This document shows, piece by piece, positions 18,506 to 20,889 of a stretch of DNA of 20,889 bases. The notes beneath the pieces are model-generated. The model saw nothing but the letters and a program-made list of their open reading frames with translations. It made no database searches and was not told where the DNA came from. Each line of letters opens with the position of its first letter. Within the stretch, counting starts at the first letter, position 1. The position numbers and the translations under genes are program-made. This DNA is from Fomitopsis serialis (Eukaryota; Basidiomycota; Agaricomycetes; Polyporales; Fomitopsidaceae), in assembly GCF_022376445.1 (NCBI RefSeq), contig NW_025955556.1:1-20889 (forward strand), read 5' to 3'.

Positions 18506-18846
18506 AGGCATGTTGGGTGTACGTCTCTGTTTGGCCTCTATGTACGCGGAAGTTCATTGGCTGCGACGAGCGTGCGAGCGTGGCGTGGGGGCGGGGCAGG
18601 GATCGTCGCACGGCGGGCGTGGGGAGTTTACGTTGCGGGGCGGGGATTGGCTGGAGGGCAAAAACGCGAAGATTTTTGCAAGTCCAAAACACACTTTTTT
18701 CGGCCATAGTTTCCCCTCCCCGCAGGGAGCTCGCGTGTTATCGGGTGTCAAACCTTTTCATGCCACACACAAACGGGTCCAGGTATGTACATGCTGACGA
18801 ACAAAAAAAAAGAAGCCCCCCTTCCCTGCCTCACTCGCCCCTCCTC
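18506..18846. other. Convergent 3' intergenic region (copy B)
   Basis: It matches 6124-6464 of copy A. Because of the earlier minus-strand stop in copy B, the gap between the two convergent frames is about 340 bases here. No defined terminator or poly(A) signal was seen. Confidence 0.5.
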
Positions 18847-19327
18847 CTACGGGATGGCATCCAGAGGTGCGTGTCCCTCGTCCTCAGTCGCCGTGTGTAC
18901 ATACAACGAGTCAATGTAATCAGTTACTCCCCACTCAGAGTCCCGGGTCGAGCCTGTGTAGACTCGTCAGCGAACACGGCATGCAAATGCGTGACAAGCA
19001 ACTCACCAAGTTGGATGGCTCGTCGTGAGCGACTGCGAGGCCTATGACCTCACGCAGGTCGACGTAGATGGATGGATGTTGCCAGTGACGATCCCCTCGC
19101 TCGTGTGTCTCGACGTGCCGGTCGTCTCATTCTCGAACATGCAGTTAGTGCCGTCGCAATTTGAGCACGAACGTACACTCACCTGGACAGACCCTCGCAG
19201 ATTGCACGTCACTGCTGTATCGCCAGTCCCGGCAGGTATCGGCGGCCTCCCTGATTAGCGAGTCAAGACGCAAGACGCTGCTCACCGCCCCGAGTCGCCC
19301 GCTCGCCAGACGGCGATCTATCTTCAT
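18847..19327 (-). CDS. Unrecognised minus-strand gene, 3' exons (copy B)
   Basis: Exons correspond to copy A: open over 19327-19183, then 19125-19007, then 18953 to a TAG at 18847-18849. The introns (19182-19126 and 19006-18954) are identical to copy A. Two closely spaced differences change the end: copy A reads ATC-TCG-CAG where copy B reads ATC-CCG-TAG. So copy B ends in APLDAIP, while copy A runs about 33 codons further into low-complexity sequence. A third difference (19257) changes Pro to Leu in the upstream exon. The copy B stop may be the ancestral one, since the copy A extension is Gly/Arg-rich and ends in hydrophobic residues. The family is unknown. Confidence 0.4.
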
Positions 19328-20473
19328 TCGCGCGGGAGCGAATCATCTGGTGTTGGCCTACGAGGAGGGCGGCCCAAGGTGCAGCTCTGACGAACCGCTC
19401 GCCGAGCCGTGAGCGTGGGTTCCAACTCGGAGATGTCTAGCCCTCGACAGTGAGTGACGCAACAAGCACGAGGGAGGGCAGACTTACACGCACTGGGACG
19501 CCGCTCACCGGACGGCGATCCATATATACATCGCCGTTCGCGGGTGAGTGGACACATCATGTGACGACTGTCATGGGCCACAGCACCGACGCAGGACTCC
19601 TCGAAGCTTGAGATCACCGGCGTACAGGCAGCACTCGTGGGCTGCTTGCATCGGGACACGCCGACAGGCCTGTTGTGCACGTTGTGTCAGTCCTCTGAAG
19701 GGAGCAGCCGAGGTAGGCTGACGACGCACCTCGCACATGGCCCACGATGTCGCTCGCCGGACGTCGATATATATATACTTTGCCGTTCTGGACCTCGCGG
19801 ACTGTAGTGAGTACCCATACCTACCATGTGTTGCCCTTGAGCGAGAAGCCTACCAAGGTACGAAGGACTTGTCGCCCTGACCTATACTCACGAACTCTGT
19901 AGACACCGACGTGTTGTGTCAACGAGATGGACAGCATCAATATTGGATCAATGACGCACCTCGCGCATGTCCCGAGACGTCGCTCACCGGACGGCGATCC
20001 ATACATACATCGCCGTTCACGGGCGAGCGATGCGAGGGACCACAGCGCTGACGCATGACTTGTCAGAGCTTGAGGCATAGTGTGTCCGAGCATCGCTTGC
20101 GCGCTGCTCGCGCCGGCAAGCGACGTGCAGCATGATGCGATGGCGCACATGCTAGGCACAGCAGTCAATTAGTTGAACGGAGCATCAGTACTGGCTCGAC
20201 GACATACCTCGCACACGGTCCGCGACGTCGGTCGCCGGAAGTCGATCCATACATACAATGCTGTTCCGCGTAGCACGAACGGCGAGCGCTACGGCCTCGC
20301 ACGCACATACTGAAGGGTCTTCACTTTGCTTACCGGGAGAGGGATGTCAAGATATACATGTAGAGTATGTAGACACCTTCAGTACTACCGGTCTTCTTGA
20401 TGACCTAGTAGGATCGCCTGCACCGAGCGTACCTGGTGAGTGATACGATACATTATGTTCAATAAGAACTTAC
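19285..20473 (-). CDS. Tandem exon-intron module array (copy B)
   Basis: It matches the copy A array with no difference seen. Donor-like sites are at 20473, 20207, 19959, 19729, 19487 and 19285. The two open module exons are 20151-19960 and 19669-19488. Since the copies are the same here, the duplication gives no test of selection on the array; comparison with related species would be needed. Confidence 0.4.
19504..20029. repeat. Module hairpins (copy B)
   Basis: The two best hairpins are at 19512-19519 with 19530-19537, and 19991-19998 with 20009-20016. Each has an 8-bp stem ACGGCGAT/ATCGCCGT and a 10-nt loop, with outer arms as in copy A. Confidence 0.65.
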
Positions 20474-20889
20474 TAGTCCAGCACGTCTAGGCGCAGAAAG
20501 GTACGAAGGACCTGTTGCCGTGACGTCCTCTCGTAAGCTCTGCACGACGCCAGGCGTCAATCTATTCATACACGATCGTCGTGCGTGACCCGAGCCGTCG
20601 TCGGTGGTAGTGCAGTCAGAAGAATCGAGCGATCGTACGCTGACGGGCTGCTCCTGTTGATAGATGGCCCGGGCCACGTCGCCCCGAGTTGCAGTAAGTA
20701 CTAGTATTGTGGCAGCGGTGTCCCTAATTATCGTAACATTGATCAGTAGTCGCCACACACAGATATCACCATCCACGCACCATTGCCGAAGCCCTGCGCG
20801 CCAGAACACGATACGTACATACAGTCAGTACATGACCTGGCAGCCAGGGCGAGAACCAACAACTTTCGCGGTCGTGCGGATATCAAGGA
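20459..20889 (-). CDS. Possible upstream exons of the minus-strand locus (copy B, partial)
   Basis: It matches copy A from 8077 to 8507 and is cut by the window end. The frame at 20809-20459 carries the diverged module-like sequence near 20500-20545 and the GTAAGTT donor at 20473. It cannot be joined to a complete gene model. Confidence 0.2.

Larger units (their letters stand above)
14924..20889 (+). repeat. Segmental duplication, copy B (shorter copy)
   Basis: This is the direct repeat of 1-8507, shorter by the 2,543 bp missing at the junction 16364/16365. Homology runs to the last base of the window, so the right end is unseen; the left end is fixed only by the start of the window in copy A. 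Sequence just left of 14924 has no counterpart in the window. Copy B keeps intact the three A runs that are short in the copy A esterase. Confidence 0.97.

Noticed and set aside
1..20889. tRNA or rRNA genes
   Set aside because: No cloverleaf with A- and B-box sequences and no rRNA-like conserved blocks were found on either strand by eye.

Overview
The window looks like nuclear DNA of a filamentous basidiomycete, probably an Agaricomycete. It has moderately high GC, short spliceosomal introns of about 49-63 bp (GTRAGT donor, CTGAC/CTAAC-type branch site, CAG/TAG acceptor), and a clearly fungal multi-exon gene of the ROG1/DUF676 serine-esterase family. No bacterial operon, rRNA, tRNA or viral gene was seen.

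The dominant structure is a direct, head-to-tail duplication. Positions 1-8507 (copy A) recur at 14924-20889 (copy B), and both copies run off the window ends. Where they align they are nearly identical: by eye about 17 substitutions and four 1-base indels in about 5.96 kb. Copy A also has 2,543 bp (1443-3985) that copy B lacks; copy B joins directly at 16364/16365. That A-only segment starts in a GGA microsatellite and contains hairpin-rich, AT-richer DNA (1456-2290) and a degenerate minisatellite (about 2455-3620) built on a GCATCGCCGAGCA-like core.

Each copy carries the same gene pair. On the + strand is a DUF676 lipase-like serine esterase. Copy B (16816-18505, six exons, about 472 aa) is intact. 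Copy A (4437-6123) has three single-A losses in coding exons and reads as a pseudogene, unless these are sequencing errors. Two small upstream ORFs with the same first seven residues, joined by an ATGA stop/start overlap, precede each gene. On the - strand, convergent with the esterase, is an unrecognised gene-like locus. Its 3' exons are at 6366-6945 (A) and 18847-19327 (B). Upstream it becomes a tandem array of about 230-250-bp exon-intron modules with a repeated RERRC(I/M)YGSPSGERR motif and a DNA hairpin in each better-preserved unit. Copy B carries an in-frame stop that copy A lacks in the last exon.

The start of each unit (95-357 in A, 15018-15280 in B) has a TATA box followed by two intron-like sequences but no sizeable ORF; it could be a spliced non-coding leader. 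The single-copy stretch between the duplicates (8508-14923) has many short ORFs on both strands and scattered splice-like sites, but nothing I can assign; it may hold decayed genes. About 300-bp diverged direct repeats lie next to the copy B start (14538-15075).

The main question is whether the duplication is real or an uncollapsed haplotype in the assembly. The most interesting unexplained object is the - strand exon-module array.
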